From positions 35,823,646 to 35,887,645 of the forward strand of contig JAKCOZ010000001.1 of the NCBI GenBank assembly GCA_022605955.1: a stretch of DNA of 64,000 nucleotides, read 5' to 3'. Positions 26,106 through 40,028 of this stretch are shown here, one piece after another (position 1 is the first letter of the stretch; each line of letters starts with the position of its first letter). The notes below the pieces were generated by a model. The model searched no databases. It saw only the letters and a program-made list of their open reading frames with translations, and was not told the DNA's origin. The position numbers and the translations under genes were made by a program. Source of the stretch: Rallus limicola. Lineage: Eukaryota; Chordata; Aves; Gruiformes; Rallidae.

Positions 26106-29100
26106 CCAAACAGATGGCATGTTCTCACATTTACACAACAAATCCTAATGTTCTTTTGGTTATACCAATACACAATAGGAGTGACACTTCTGCATCTGAG
26201 AGAGTTCAGGCTATGTAAAACAGATATTTGAAATGGAAAAAGTGAGGCCCACAAACATAAGGAGATATGAGTATACAAAGCACATGGGATTTAATGTGAC
26301 TCAAAGAATTTAACTTGACTAAAAGAAGACAAGCACCTCAGAAATTACTGTATAGCTGTCGTAGAATAGCATAATCTTTTTGTGGGCTTTCAAAACCGCC
26401 CTGTAACATTTTGTAGCATTACTTCCACACTTTCTATTTTCCTTCGGTTCTAACAGACTTTCTATTAAGGACTTACACCCCCTGAAAGTCAAGCAACACT
26501 GCAACAGAACCATTTAATTCTCTGGTGTGTGAGAGAGTGTTCAGGATCAATGTGTGTAATTGTTCTGGATCTTCAAGGGGAACAGCACATCCATACCAAA
26601 ACCAACAGATGCCTTTAGCCACCTGACTGAGAAATGTTAGCTTGGATCGTCCCATGCAGGCAGCTTCAGCTTCCTGGGCTGAAAGCCTAAGATGCTAATC
26701 TAAAAAGCAACGAAAAAAAAAAGAGAAATTGAACAACAAAAAGCCAACATTTAAATTCCATGGATCAGGGTCATCTTAAAAATGCTTAACTAATAGGCAT
26801 GAAATATAGCATTTTGACTCTAAAAGGAGCAGGGTGAGAAAGCAAAAATATCACAGTAACTATGAGCTCCCACAAACTTCAGTGTCTGGGTATTCAGCAT
26901 GAAAACAGAATAAAACTGACTTTCAAATTCATTCTCACATCTGCATTCCAGTAACAATTGCTCTTTGATAACCAACTACAGAAAGACTTGATGGATAGTA
27001 ATCAAGCATAATTATATTTATTCAATTGATACTAAAGTGAAAAACTTCATTCTCCTGCTGTGTTCTCCAAGTATTTGTTCGTTAGGTTGTCTGCAATGCT
27101 TACTCATCACCTGAAGCCCCATTTCCCCTTTGCAGTCATGAAGAAATTAGGCTACCTATAAAGAACATTGATTAGAACAGATAGCAATGCCCAAACTTTT
27201 TCTTACCCTCCCTGCAGGGACAAAATTAGATTTTTATGGTACTCAGCAGTTCTCTAGAATAATGCATGAACCATATCCTTTAACAGTTCCAGTATTAAAC
27301 ACAAGTGTCAAAGACAGCCCTCATTTACTCCGAGCTCACTTCTTCTGAAGAACTAACTACACTTTATACCTTATGAACCAAGTAAAAAAAGTCATGTTGG
27401 ATTTACCCTGAAACATTTTTTTAATTAATTATTAATTATTTTAAACCAGTGCTTATCAGTTTCCATTTCTATTTTAATTTCCAGAACAAATGATTGAACT
27501 TGAGGATTCACTCTATAATTAAGATGGGTTCTATTCTGAGGACCAGGCTGCTAATGGAGGAGGGATTTCTGTGGACATACATTCTAGCACTTCTAAGATC
27601 AAGTTTGTTCCATGACAACTTTACTCAAATTCTTGAACATTTTGTTACATAAGACTAGAGGACTGTGTGACAATAAATTACACTGTGATTATTTTTTTCC
27701 CTGTCAAATTTTGCCAGTTCTTTCACATATAAAGTTTCCCCATATAGTGTTCATTTTAGGATGCATCCTAAATGCAGATCCATGATTTATCCTGTCTGGA
27801 TAGTTGTCAGCTATTTATACAGAGAATTTATATATACTTCAGAGCATGGCGTTTGATACCTGCACTAAATGCACTGTCTCAATGATGTTATCTCACTCCA
27901 TCTAGTCTTCTCATGAGTGATTTTGCGTGCAGCTAGAACTCTTATGAGAGCAGTGGATGCACTGATGTATGAACATGCATGCACAAATTTTGTCCATGTA
28001 ATCTAGCACTTTCTTTAGACACAAACATGTTTGGGACAATATCATAGGCCAATTGCAAAAGCTCTGTTTAAGGTCCCCACAAGAGCAGTGCTTCAGACTA
28101 CAGGTTCATCGTGTACCAAACACCAATGATGGAAGATGCCATTTCCCTTCAAAATGCACCCTTCTGAACCTTTTTCTAGATATATAGGACCTCAGAAATA
28201 TACATCTCTCTTCCAAAACACCATAAGAAACAATAGTGACACAAGCCTCCTTTTTTTTTTTTTAACCCAGGCATTCATAATTTAAATTCACATCATGTCC
28301 TAAGGAAACACATATTAATCAAGCTGTGACAGAGGGCAGAGGGACATTTTGATTCTGTCTGTGTAGACTAGTCATATATTCTTGGAGCCAGAGAGAGTGT
28401 GACTTCATGTATGTGTGACTTAGTGGTTAGGACACTAAGTGCCCAAGGACATTAGAAGCTGACATTAAGGAAGGAGAAGACTGTTCTGATGAGTATTTCA
28501 GCTAAAGATATCTGACAATCCAGTGGTTTTGAAAGTATCTTGGGAAATGTAGCTTCACAATCCCTTGGATAAAACTGAGTGCACATTTCCTACATGGCAA
28601 ATGACTACAGAAACCACTGAGCTTTTGGGAGGACCACTTCAAGTAGGATTTTTATTTAGACAGATTCATTAGATTTGATTTACCAATGCCTAACAAATCA
28701 TGCTCTGCAGACAAGGTAAATGGAGAATCATTCATGGGCCAGGCATGACAGAGATGCCAGGCTTCACTGTACCAAGCTGCAGCTGGCCACAGTCAGCAGC
28801 AGAACAGCACACAAACAGGAAATTTACCTGGAGAAGATGCTGATGCTTATGATTTTGATACGTCTCAGGTTACTGAGTAGGCAAGAGGATAAAAAGAAAG
28901 GGGACTTAATAATTTTTTAAATGCTAGCCACAATTCTCTGTATGATCTGTCCATTAAAAATTTTGCCTTAAAGAGATTAATGTATGTAGTAACATTGGTG
29001 AGTAACTTGATCAGAAAACACTCTGAAACCTTTAGTAGGAAAATTGTCTCTCTCCCGTGAGAAGCTGACAGTCACAGAAGTAATCTGCCAGTGCTGCTGC

Positions 29101-31032
29101 CAGTGGGTTAATTGTAAGGAAGTTTATTTTTATTCAGCAATACATCATATTTAATTTAGGCTCACAAAGGCCATGAGTTATTTCTTTTTATAATAGACTA
29201 GCAGTGCCAGTGCCAGTGACAATAGACTGGCATATGGCTGCTGATGACACACTGATGACATGCCTCATCTGCCAGTTTCCCACCTATTCCAAACATTTAG
29301 GACTTACATGTCCAGAAGTCCTCTTCATTTTACTGCAGTGAAATTGCTCTTGCACAGTCCAGCTTTCTCAATGTGGTTTTTTTTAGTTCTCATGATTTCA
29401 AGTGCTTCTTGCATGTAGATGAGGTAAAAATTTCTTCTCCAGTTTTCTCTGAGGACGTTGTGCTTCAGAGCCATTTCCTGCTCGTCATGTGAAGCATCTA
29501 TTGGAATGCCTGAGAAATATTCTAAGATAAATAAAAATTATATTTTTAGCTTCAGATGCTATTCAGAGGTCTCTCTCCTTTGAGGTGAACTTATTTCCCG
29601 TTTCCCCAGCTGGCAGTCTAGACAGCATGCCCATCCAAGCCAATCACATGCCAACAATCCATTGCTGCTGAATGGACTCCTTGTAAGTTCATCTTTGTAA
29701 CAGGAGCCATACAGCTGGTTGGAGACATAGATGGCAGCGAGACGAGTGCCTTCTTGTAAGGATCCAACATCCCGTGGCACAGGGCAGTGAAGTGCTGAGT
29801 AACTGAAAATTGGACGGTGTAACACCATGGACATGGGAAGGTATGGCTGAGCAGAACCAGGTCATGAACCACACCAAATATGGCCAAATTCATCTGAGCT
29901 ACCTTCATCACATACAGCATAGACAAAGCTTTTGCATCCTGCTTGCACCCTGGGTGAGAAAAGCATGGGGCACCCTTCCCCTTCAGTTTATTACATTCCT
30001 CAGATGGGTTTGCTTCATGATATTGCTGATGTTCCGTTGTCGTATTTGAAAATACACCAGTGGCCAATGAGAGTGCAGCCCTTTTGGGCACCAATCCAAA
30101 GCAATATCAAGCCCCCCGTTAGCTTCCCAGCTGGGAATGCCACAGTAATTAAAATTAGTCACACATACAAGATGAGTGGATAAGCGTGAGAGAAGAGCTA
30201 AAGAAAATGAATTAATGGGAAGTGTAAAAGTGCAGCTAGATAGTGAAAATTAAATACAGAGAAAAATGATTGTCGTTATGGAGCTTGGCAGAAAGAGAGT
30301 GAGCAGAAAACACACTAATTATGGGAGTGGCATTCAAGCACTACCACTAGAGGCTGGCAGTGCTAGTGATGAACTGAATGTACTTGACCACCCGGCTTCA
30401 AGGACCTCCAGACACCAGGCAAACAACGCTTCGAGGGCTATGTAAATTGAGAGAAACATTACTGAAAGTATGTTCTCCAATACCATTGCCTCTGCCTTAA
30501 AGCTGCATGGTCAAACTTCAAGAAAAATTGTGGGTGCTTAAGACTGGAATCTTCTGCTATTGATTATCCATATTAGACTTAATAGCATGGCCTTTATCTA
30601 CTATGCTGTAGTATATTACAGTTTACTCCTAACTTTATCAGTCCTTTTCTTCATAACAATTCATGAAGAGGACAAATATATGGGAAAGAGTAGACATCAG
30701 GGAATATTTCTTCTTGTCAGTCTAGGATGAGACTGAAGTTTTGCAAGTAGGGTTTTTGCAGATATGGGAAGAAGTCCATGATGTAGGAGTGTTCATTATG
30801 TTCATGATGGGAACAGTATAGGGTAATTTTCAGAAAAATTAACGTCCTATTTCCAGTGGAGGGATGGATTTATGCTGAAACAGACCACTTCCTTGTTATC
30901 TTATTTTTTTTAATGGTTCGTTTTATAGCTATTATTTAATTTGTGCTTTGCTTTTGACCTCTTGTCACGTTAAACAGGTAAACGAATTTGGTAGGAAACA
31001 AATCTCCTCACACTCCAGCTTGTCCTTGGATA
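26106..31032. other. Unique non-coding DNA
   Basis: No gene is recognised. It has a T13 run at 28251-28263 and a small TGCCAG repeat at about 29202-29218. A 158-codon minus-strand open frame at 29618-30094 lacks family motifs and is within chance expectation for 64 kb read in six frames. Confidence 0.5.
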
Positions 31033-31770
31033 TGATAGGGGGCTGGGAGTGGCCAGAGGTCTGACTGAGAGCCAATTCTACACGTAGCATTCAATATACT
31101 GAACTACCACGATTACAGATTCACAAATATCACGAAGCACCATTCAATCTAGTCGTGTTCAATGAACTATCACAGCCAGGTTTACACTGTTCAGTCACAT
31201 TCAATTAGGAACTGCTGCAGCTAGATTAATGAATGGTGCTATTTATTTGGATTACAGAGTGCAGATATATTGGATTGTTGGTGATGATCCACTGTCTACA
31301 AAAGCAGCTGCAACTAACATAGCAACATAAGACAACATAAAGTTACACATAAAGCAACATAAAACTATTGGCGCAATATAGCAATATAAATAACTTTAGA
31401 GAGAGAGTTCTAAGTTTCCTGAGATAGCTGAGTGGTCATATCTCACCCTTGGGTGGGGAGGTGGAGAGAGGCTCAGTCTGTCAACTGATCCCAGAAGTCA
31501 ATGTTGGTATCTTGACTTGTTGTGATGGCATCTTCCCTAACATGCCTCTGTTTTGGGGCTACTTTTATACTGTTTTTTTACCTATCAGGTGGAGCTTGAG
31601 TGACTCTAGTCATGCATACCTTTGTAGCGATTGGTGTAAATTTACCTTGCTTTATGTTTAAAGGTAATAGCTTAACAGAAATTCAGAGTGCTGTCTGCCT
31701 TGGAGGCAGGTAGCTTTTAGGATGGAGCTGTGTTTTTATATTATAATGATAAAAGTTGACCCAAAGAACA
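31033..31770 (-). mobile_element. Probable solo LTR, boundaries uncertain
   Basis: On the minus strand a TATA box TATAAAAG (31562-31569) is followed about 320 bases downstream by AATAAA (31242-31247), the layout of an LTR U3-R-U5. The sequence around 31500-31680 looks to me like LTRs seen in other birds, but I cannot name the family. Plausible edges are TGATAG at 31033 and AAGAACA at 31770. These would leave the near-matching flanks GGATA (31028-31032) and GGATC (31771-31775), but the edges are guesses. Repeated ATTCAAT-like and ACATAA-like words occur inside. No retroviral genes flank it. Confidence 0.45.
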
Positions 31771-34700
31771 GGATCTGGTCAGGAACATGATGAATTGCTA
31801 GCTCAGTTCTGGTTCAGTTCTCAGGGCAGAAACAATGCAGCATCTTGGTACCATGGTACACTAGGTGCCTGTAGAGGACAGAGGCTAGCCGTAGCATCTC
31901 CACTCTACCCTTCATATAGTGTTCTCTCTAGTAATAGCACATCAAGATCCCATGATGTTGCTACCATCCAAGATCGCCTAGGGAACTTTCATTGAAAAGG
32001 ACTTTTGGCGTATCAGCTGCTCTTCACCCTGGAAGTTTCTTGAATACTGAACCTTTTCTTAAAATGTGAACATAACTTTTAAGTCACATCCAGTAATTAT
32101 TCCCCACCTCTTCATATTCTCTGGCCCTCTTCCTCTTTAGTGAATAATCCATGCTGATGACCAAATTTGAAAATTTCCTGGGTATTTCCAATGTGCCTGC
32201 TCTATGTTACACTGTTGATGCCCACTTGTACTTGTGCACCTGAAGGAAAGGAAGTACCTGACTGCTTCATTGATGTTAGAGAAAAGCCTTTCAACTGCTT
32301 CTACTGCTTCTGTAAAGAGCTTACCCAAAAACTCATATGTGTAGAAGTTCTCAGGAAGAAAGCTGCCAGGTACTGCCCAATGGTGTGTAGAGAAATACAT
32401 GTTTACAAAGCAAATATTCATATTATGTCAGTAAATCTGCTGGTCAGAAGTCCTAAGTTGCTTTTTTACAAATGACCCCAAACAGTGCACAAGGTTTGAA
32501 TTAGTCAGTTGATGGGACTGAGCTTCACGCATGGCAGCTTCTTTACCATAACAGTCTGTACACAGGCACTTCAGGCATCAGCATATGGGGGTACATTAGT
32601 CTACCAGGTCCATGGCATCAGTTAACTGCCAGTAACTTCCCACTCAATAATTGTTCCCCTTCTCATAAAATTCTGTTGGTTCACAGTGGCAGGCCTGAAA
32701 AGAAGCTACAGCCTCATAAAAACATAGAGCATTTGTGATTCTGGAAATGCTTTTTCTCTTTTTTTCTTTTCCCTACCTCATCAGGTGTGCTAATTTTAGG
32801 AAGAACCCATATTTATTTGGACCTTGAGTTTTGATTCCAGCTTTTCAAGGCTTCAGTTTCCTGGAGGTCTGCTGTGACAAAAACTGCACAGACTATATAG
32901 GGCACTATGGGAAACATGACAGGAACCATGAAAGCAAAGCAGCAAAGCCATTGCTGTGACCATTTGGGTAGCCTGGGGATGAAGTGAGCAGTGCTGAAAA
33001 GGGAGAATGGCAGGGACCTTCCCCTGAGTCATCTCCAGCATGAAGTTCTCATCATTCAGCCAGTTCACAGACCAGCAAAAGAGTTGTTTAGGATTCTTGA
33101 TTCAAGTTATATTTCTAGGTAACTGCTATATCACACATTATACTTGGAGCCTTGATTTACAGTCTTTGAGCATGCACAGAAGCTTATTAAAATTAATTTT
33201 TTCCCCAAGGACTTCTTCATTCTGTTTTTTTCACACACACTCCTCACAAGTGAAATGGCTCTTCAAAAACTCATGCTTTTTGTCATAATAATTGCTTTAC
33301 ACCTCTTGGCAACTTTTCACACCATGTATAAAGTACTGTTTCATTAAGGTTCATTAAGACATGATATTTTCATTACAGCAGAAATCACATAAATGACTGC
33401 ACATTGTTTTCAATGGCAATAATATATAGAGAAGAGCAAATGTATATGCAAACATATGCACAGACACAGAAACAACTTTTGCAAAGCACTTGGATCTTAA
33501 GTGATAGGGTAACAATTATTAAATGAGATATTTAATTCTATCTGATATTAGGGCATGAAAAATAACTTACATTGCATGGTTGGAAAAAATAAGGAAACCT
33601 TAAATTGACATAAGAACTTCATGCTAAAGTAGAGTAAAATTGTATATTACAATTTATTAGACCTGCCCGTTCCTTCATTGTTTTTAATGATACTAATTTC
33701 ATTTCAAATGAGCATTTCATTTCTTCTTTTATGGGAAAAGAGAACTCAAGGGTTAAATTACTAATTTAATTACTAAATTACAGATCTGGTACTGATCACA
33801 CAGGATGTATCTTTAGACTTTTAAATAGAATAATGATAGAAATATCTGTTGGCAGTTCCTGGTTTTTTCAGGCGGGGGAGCTTGAGCTTCAATCAGGTTT
33901 CATCTAAGAGTGAGATGCATCTAGAGCTTTTGCCTCCAAAACAGCCTGGTCACCAACTCACCTCCAACTGTTTCCATTTCAATGTGACAGAGAAAAATTT
34001 TTTTCACAGTTAGCACCCTCAGGAGAGTGCTCACCAAAGGAGGTGTGGTGTATGGTTGCTTACATTGAGATTAAGAGAGGATACGCCAAGTAAAGATGCT
34101 CAAAACTAGGCAGTATTGTTCACCAGTGAAAGCCATACACTGCAAATGGCTTCCCATATGCAGCTCTTTATGTGTGACCGTTATCCCCAAGAGCTGTTAC
34201 CTAGGAAACAAAATGCGCTTACATACTATGTATGAGTTTCTTCAGAGTTACCTTTTCCACTAATACTCAAAGACATTTTAATTCTTTGGTCCAATACTTA
34301 CACACTTTTCCAAATATCACCAGAACCACAGTCATGAAATGGCCAGACTGGCTACTGTGGTCTTATTCAGACCAAAAAAAAAAAAAAAAAAAGATTTTTT
34401 TTAAGACAAACCATCTTTTATCTATTAATTTGTGCTTTTTTTTCTTGAGAGGCTGAGCGTGCTGCTTGTAGACTTGTGGGAAGTAATTAACAGTAAAGAA
34501 ATGACACAGAAAGGATTAAATTTGTGGCCATTGTGTAAACAAATTGACACCTAAAACTCAACTTGGTTTTGACAAACACTGATATCAAAATCTGAAGTGA
34601 GTATTATAAATATAATAAAAGAATATCAAATCACACCACTGATTTTCTTATTCAAGCCCTGAGATTATGGACTGTTTGGACAGTATTTTAGCTGTCGTCA

Positions 34701-37550
34701 TAACCTTCTTGCCTTTTCATACATACCTAATACAGTTCCAATTTCCTGTGGAGATAGTGGTCCTTAGGTGCTTGATTTCCCTTGCACATTGCACCTTTGT
34801 GGCAAAGACAACAATGAGTTTTCAAAACTTTTCACTCTGGAAAGGCAAATATTGAGGAATGCTTTTATATATAAAGTAATCCAAGATGATTTCTTGGAAA
34901 TGGAGAAGGTTGGTTAATTTACAATTTGGGATATATGCAGATAGAAATCTTTCTGTAAATATGTAAAGGCAGTTATGAAGCAAAGTTGCTAAAAAGTGCT
35001 GAATCTCAGGGTCATTAACTGAAGCTAGTTGCATTGGCCTCTGAAGAGTAAATTTTGAGAGTTCCTGAGTATATTTTACCTGATGGCTGCTATGTTGTTA
35101 ACAGATGAGAGACTGTGACCAAAGGGTTCTGGATCCAGACCTGATCCCTTCTGAGCTGAGCCTTTCATAAATCTATTGCAGCAAAGTGGCATTTTTTAAA
35201 CACAAGATAACTTTTGTGGGGGAAAAGAAGTTATTAGAGGTCTATCGTTACACCAGAAGAACAAAGGATGATCTGAAACAGGATGAAGCTGAAAGCATAT
35301 GCCAGTGATGAATGTGTATGTCGATAACCTAAGGTTTAGAAATCCTCACAAGAACTCTTTGTATTAAAAATAGGAAAAATGCCAGAAAATGTAGCTCTAA
35401 ATGAAAAAAAAGGTCATGGTGATGCCCAGAATGAGGCATTCTTGACAAAGTTTTATATTATTAGCTATAGCAAACAGCTCTTCGGAGTATATTTGTTGTG
35501 CAAATTGGCTTATTTTTCTTGGTGGTCATTCCATAAAAGAAAGAAGACCACATTTTTTCAGCTCTTGTTTAGTCAGTTAAGGATTCTCTCTCCTTTCATC
35601 ATTAATGAACCAATTCTGCAGCCAAGCATTGTAATTCTGTAAAAAATCAACCACGTAGTTGTCATTAAACAAGTCTTGTATCCACATGTCTTTGAACTTG
35701 ACTCGTCACTTAACTGAAAAGGTGCTGGACAAGTGGGCAGGAAGACACATTTTTATAAGGCTTTGTACAGGGAGGCACTGTGAAAGCAACCTTATGCAGT
35801 GTACTTTTGGTGGGAAAAGAGAGGAGGCAAAGACCTGCAGGCAGCAGGGTTGGGGAAGTCTAGATAACATAAGCTGTCAAACCAATGGTCAGAGACTTAC
35901 AACTAACCTATCAATTGAAATGTTTGGGGCTTTTAATAACTGTTGTGATTTTGCAAGAAATGTTCGGCTATTAACTTATACTGACTTTAACTTTGCATTA
36001 AATAAGCAAAGATTTTTTTTGTTGTTGTTGGGGAGCAGCACACAGAAATCGATCCCAGGATTTCCAGAGCATCGAAGTACTCCAGACTGCGGAGGTTATG
36101 ATCCCTGCAGCAGAAGGACCTTTTGTTTTGCTTTGTCTTGCTTTGTTTTAACTGCTCACCTCTGGCAGAACCAGAAGTATTTATTTTCTGTCTCCACACT
36201 GTGAGTTCAGCAGGAGCTTAATTACCAGCCAGCATATTGTGATTGGCCAAGGAGTATCAGAAATGAGCAAATGTATCAAGGTTTGTACCACGGCTCAGGA
36301 GTAACAGCTACAGTCACTCACCAGCCTCAACTGTCAGCTCCATCTTCCTCCTGCATAAAAATAAACATTTCCCCCACAATAAAGTCTTTTTATAAAAGCA
36401 ATAAAACAACTCAAGGGAGCATTGTTATCATGAGCTAATCACCCCCTTAGGGAATTAGAGGCACTTAGCTGCATCTAGAGCTTCAACACCTGAGGGGCTG
36501 TGATTATTTCATGATAACCAACAAGGCATGACAGACTGGGAGGTTAATTAGATAATATTCAAACTTGGTAATATTGAGTTTGAAGATTTCTTTTGAAGTT
36601 GAACAAGCAAAGCTCTGCTTATAAAACAGCAGTGGGATATCAGCACAGAAAGGATAATTAACATTTCCTACAAACGAACCAAGGTTTTGAATAGCTAAAG
36701 GAAAAAATAATAAAGTCAAAGTACTAAACCCTGAGGCACTCCTTTAACAATGAGTAATCCTGATGAGTTCACTCCCTGGAATCTTGGGCAGAAATTGACT
36801 CAAATTATATAATGCCGTTTAGTTGCTAACCCCTAAATGGTGGAGGCACTTCAGTCAGCCTCACACTACTTAACGGTCCATTGTCTCAAAGAATTTAGTG
36901 GGATAGTAAACGCAGTATTAATAATAAATAATCATCCCTGCTGCAATCACTGCCATTGGTTTGAGAAACTGTAAGAAACCGTGCCACTGCACTGAGAGAG
37001 ATTAAAGACAAAGGGAGCTGCAAACATTTAGAATTATACAAGCAGTCATTTTTCTGGAAGAGCATTTTATTTTTGTGGACAATGCCAGTGAGGTTTCAGA
37101 AGTATCTGCATGTGTACACAGGAATGGAGCCACACTGCAGGCATGAATCAGTGGCTAGTTGCTCTGCAAGGGCCTGGCCTGATAGCCTGTGCATTGCTCC
37201 CATTTCCTCCACTCCTGGTCCAGCAGCCAGGGATCATGAAGTGAAGTGGGGTGAAGTGGCCCAGTTGATCTGGCTGAAATTACGCTACCAAACCAAGCAA
37301 CTGGCCTTTGCATCATCGTGCTGACCTGAGACACACTGTGGCAATGTGAGCCATGGATCCCATGCAAGGCATGTTGAGGAGCTGCAGCTGCGGAGAAGAG
37401 CTGGATGTTTGTTCCTTCTTGGTGGACAGCTGGTTGTAACATCAGTTTATAAATTTCAATTGTAAGGCAGCTTCCAGAAACAACCGGTAGCTTTTGAAGG
37501 TATTCATTTCTATCGACCATCAATTAAAAACCTAAACAAACCTGGCTATA
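31771..37550. other. Unique non-coding DNA
   Basis: No gene recognised. It includes a long A run at 34374-34392 and a repeat-free stretch at 36200-36700 with several TTAATTA/TAATCA cores. The plus-strand open frame 35659-36204 (181 codons) has no family motif and runs through a T-rich/GTT tract, so I treat it as chance. Confidence 0.5.
34374..34392. repeat. A19 homopolymer followed by T-rich sequence
   Basis: Nineteen consecutive A, then GA and a T run. No LINE or SINE body precedes it on either strand, so it is listed as a simple repeat. Confidence 0.9.
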
Positions 37551-37603
37551 CAGTTAGACTCGATGATCTTAAAGGTCTTTTCAAACTAGTCATTCTGTGA
37601 TTA
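37551..37603 (+). mobile_element. CR1 LINE 3' tail fragment
   Basis: The CR1 terminal block 'GACTCGATGATCTTAAAGGTC' is followed by TTTTCAAACTAGTCATTCTGTGATTA. Only the last ~50 bases remain, because CR1 insertions are often severely 5'-truncated. The body upstream does not look like CR1. Confidence 0.75.
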
Positions 37604-39523
37604 TACCATCTCTGATTTGTTTACTTATTAAATGGAAAGTGAAGATGACTGTGTCTCAAATGATCCCTGTTTTGTGTGGCTTTTTCTTTAACTTTTGTTG
37701 AGTAAATAGAACTGGTGTTGAATTAAAGAATGTAGTCAAGCACTTCTGGTCCTAAATTATATTGTATTCCACAGAACACATCACTACAATGGAAATGAGA
37801 TTGCCAGTTAGACAGAAATTTGCCAGAAAATGTTCTCCATCACTAAATTCTGATTCAATTGAACAAAAACATTTCACTGAAACCTGTCAATTCCATCAAA
37901 ACCTTCGACTGGGAATGAAGCATTTTTTTGTGTTTTCTCACCAGCCTTCCAGCCAGGTCAGGGGCTGGCAGCCTGCCTGGCTCTGCAGGCTGGCTCCTTC
38001 CCCAGCTCCCTGCTGCCCATGCCACAGGCTGCCAGGCTGCTGACCTCCCCACACTCACAACCACTCTGGGCCACACATGCTGTGGCTCCTTCAACATCCC
38101 CCGTGTCACTGCCCTGGCATGCCTGGTGTGTGACTAAACAAGAGTTCCCCCCTTATTAAAAAGAAAAAAAAATTTAAAAGGATGAAAAAGAGCCCTACAT
38201 ATAAGTTGCCAGGAAGAACAGATTTTTTACAAGCTCTTTCAACAAAATCATTCATAAATTTCCACTTTTCACAAAAAAAATGAATAAAGAATGGAACTTT
38301 GGAATCCTGCACAAAACTTAAAATTAGATAGAAAAAGGGAAAAGAAATGCATAGATTTCAGATAGGAAGGAAGAACTGCATATTTAGATGTCAGTCAGAC
38401 ATGGGTAGGTGGGTACTAGGAAAAAAACCCAAAGCATAGAGGAAGGACTCACATAATTTTTTTTCTCAGAAGCTTAAATATTTGTAAGTCATTTCTTCTT
38501 TTCAGAAATGGAACAATGAGCAATTGCAAGGGTGCCCAAAAATGTCTCCTATGCCTCTGAGAAGTGTACAAGAGGAGGATGAGCCAACTTCTGTTGCAGT
38601 GGCCAAAGAGGACAGTCTGATGGCTACTTTGCACTAGATTTCTAAGAATAGGTTGTTGGAGCTGGCTGAGACTTATTCCACGCAAAAAGCTGAGAAATGG
38701 AAGCGTCGAGCAAAGGATAAAAGCTACATGAAAATATTTAAACTACATCTTCCTCAGTGACACGTGCACTCATCATTATCTAGAGAGCAGACTGCTCTTT
38801 TCAAAGTGCTCTTCCCCATATCATTTGCCTCCTTCACCAACATCCTCTTTAAGTGCTTTCTTTTATACTTGCTTAATTATTTATTCCTTTATGTGTTTGT
38901 ATGTTTTTATCACTAAGACATCAGATATTTAAAGTCACTAGGAACACATCCTACTCTTAGACTATTTCAGATCATTTGTCCTTTATCTCAGACTTACGAA
39001 ATGCCTAGTGACACTTGTGGAATAAAGCACATGAATGTTTAATTAAATGAACACAATTAAAGTGCCAGAGCAATTGCATTTTAGAAAAAAATAGAAGGGA
39101 AAACTTCTCACAGTGGGTGTAATCCAGCACCCTCTAAAATCACAGGAAAGACAATCACTGGAGTCATTGGAGTGCTTCAGACTTCTCTGAGAAAATATAT
39201 CTTCAAGACTAAAGCCCTGGAAAAAGATACACCAGGGTGTTGTGTGGGCTCATTAGTGATCCCTGTGGCTGCTGCCCTGTTTCTGCTATTGTTATTAGAT
39301 ATGTCTTTGAGTTCAATAAATAAATGTCAAGATCTCAAGAACCTCAATGTCTGTAGGGATACAAGGAAGAGATCTTAGCACGAGGCTTGTTTGAAAGAGT
39401 AATCACAGACTCAGTTCTGTGGCAAAGATTTGGTAATGTCTACTGCACACAAGCATGGATCTAACACACTTTGACCTGCAATGATCAGAGCAAGAGCTAA
39501 ACTCCAATCTGCCCATGGTAAGG
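37604..39523. other. Unique non-coding DNA
   Basis: No gene seen. The patch 37940-38110 is GC-rich with many CTGGC/GCCTG words but almost no CpG, so it is not a CpG island. Confidence 0.5.
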
Positions 39524-40028
39524 TGTTGTGATTTTATCCCAACAGGGAGCTGAGCACCACACAGCTTCTCACTCTTCGGTCCCCCCCTTCAAGGGGGTGG
39601 GGAGGAGAATGGAAAAAGTCCTGATGTAAATGACATAAAGTCAGTTTAATAGGATAACAAAGGAAAATAACAACAATAATAACTATAATAACAAAACCAA
39701 CATGATAATAAATTGCACAAATGCAATTGCTCACCACATGTAAAAGAGAAACAAAACAAAACATGCTGATGCCCAGTCTGTTTCTGAGCAGCCATTCCAC
39801 CTCTCATCTCACTTCCCCAGTTATATACGGAGCTCTTCCAGCTCCCTGTGCACCTGGCAGGGTGTGAGAAGCTAAAAGGTCCTTGACTTAGTGTAGACTC
39901 TACAACTACCTAGCAACAACTAAAAACATCAGCCTGTTATTAACACTGTTCTCATCCTAAATCCAAACCACATCACTATGCCAGCTACTAGAGAGAAGAT
40001 TAACTCTGACTCAGCCAAAACCAGGACA
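39524..40028 (-). mobile_element. Second ERVL-type solo LTR
   Basis: The plus strand starts TGTTGTGATTTTATCCCAAC and ends GCCAAAACCAGGACA. Its sense strand is minus: it begins TGTCCTGGTTTTGGCTG at 40028, has a TATA-type TATATAA (RC of 39821-39827) and an ATTAAA polyadenylation-type signal (RC of 39645-39650), and ends CACAACA. Avian ERVL-like LTRs share this framework. An A/AAC-rich stretch (39655-39715) lies within it, as does a C-run/G-run hairpin at about 39582-39602. A clean target duplication is not visible (TAAGG on the left, CAGGT on the right). No internal viral genes adjoin it. Confidence 0.75.

Noticed and set aside
29618..30094. 158-codon minus-strand open frame, considered as a retrocopy of a host gene
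   Set aside because: No recognisable family in this or the other two phases, no poly-A tail or flanking duplication, and its length is within chance for 64 kb in six frames.
30350..30361. CCACTAGAGGCT considered as a CTCF-type site
   Set aside because: It lacks one G of the GGC core, a mismatch at a highly constrained position.
32188..32475. Small cysteine-rich frame starting MCLLYVTLLMPT with a signal-like start and a zinc-finger-like EKPFNCFYC
   Set aside because: Only the linker-like words match; the His ligands and finger periodicity are missing, and no splice or promoter context is seen.
34374..34392. A19 run considered as a retroposed SINE or gene tail
   Set aside because: No LINE, SINE or cDNA-like body precedes it on either strand and no flanking duplication is visible.
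35659..36204. 181-codon plus-strand open frame
   Set aside because: Passes through a T/GTT-rich simple tract, has no domain resemblance, and probably reflects chance.
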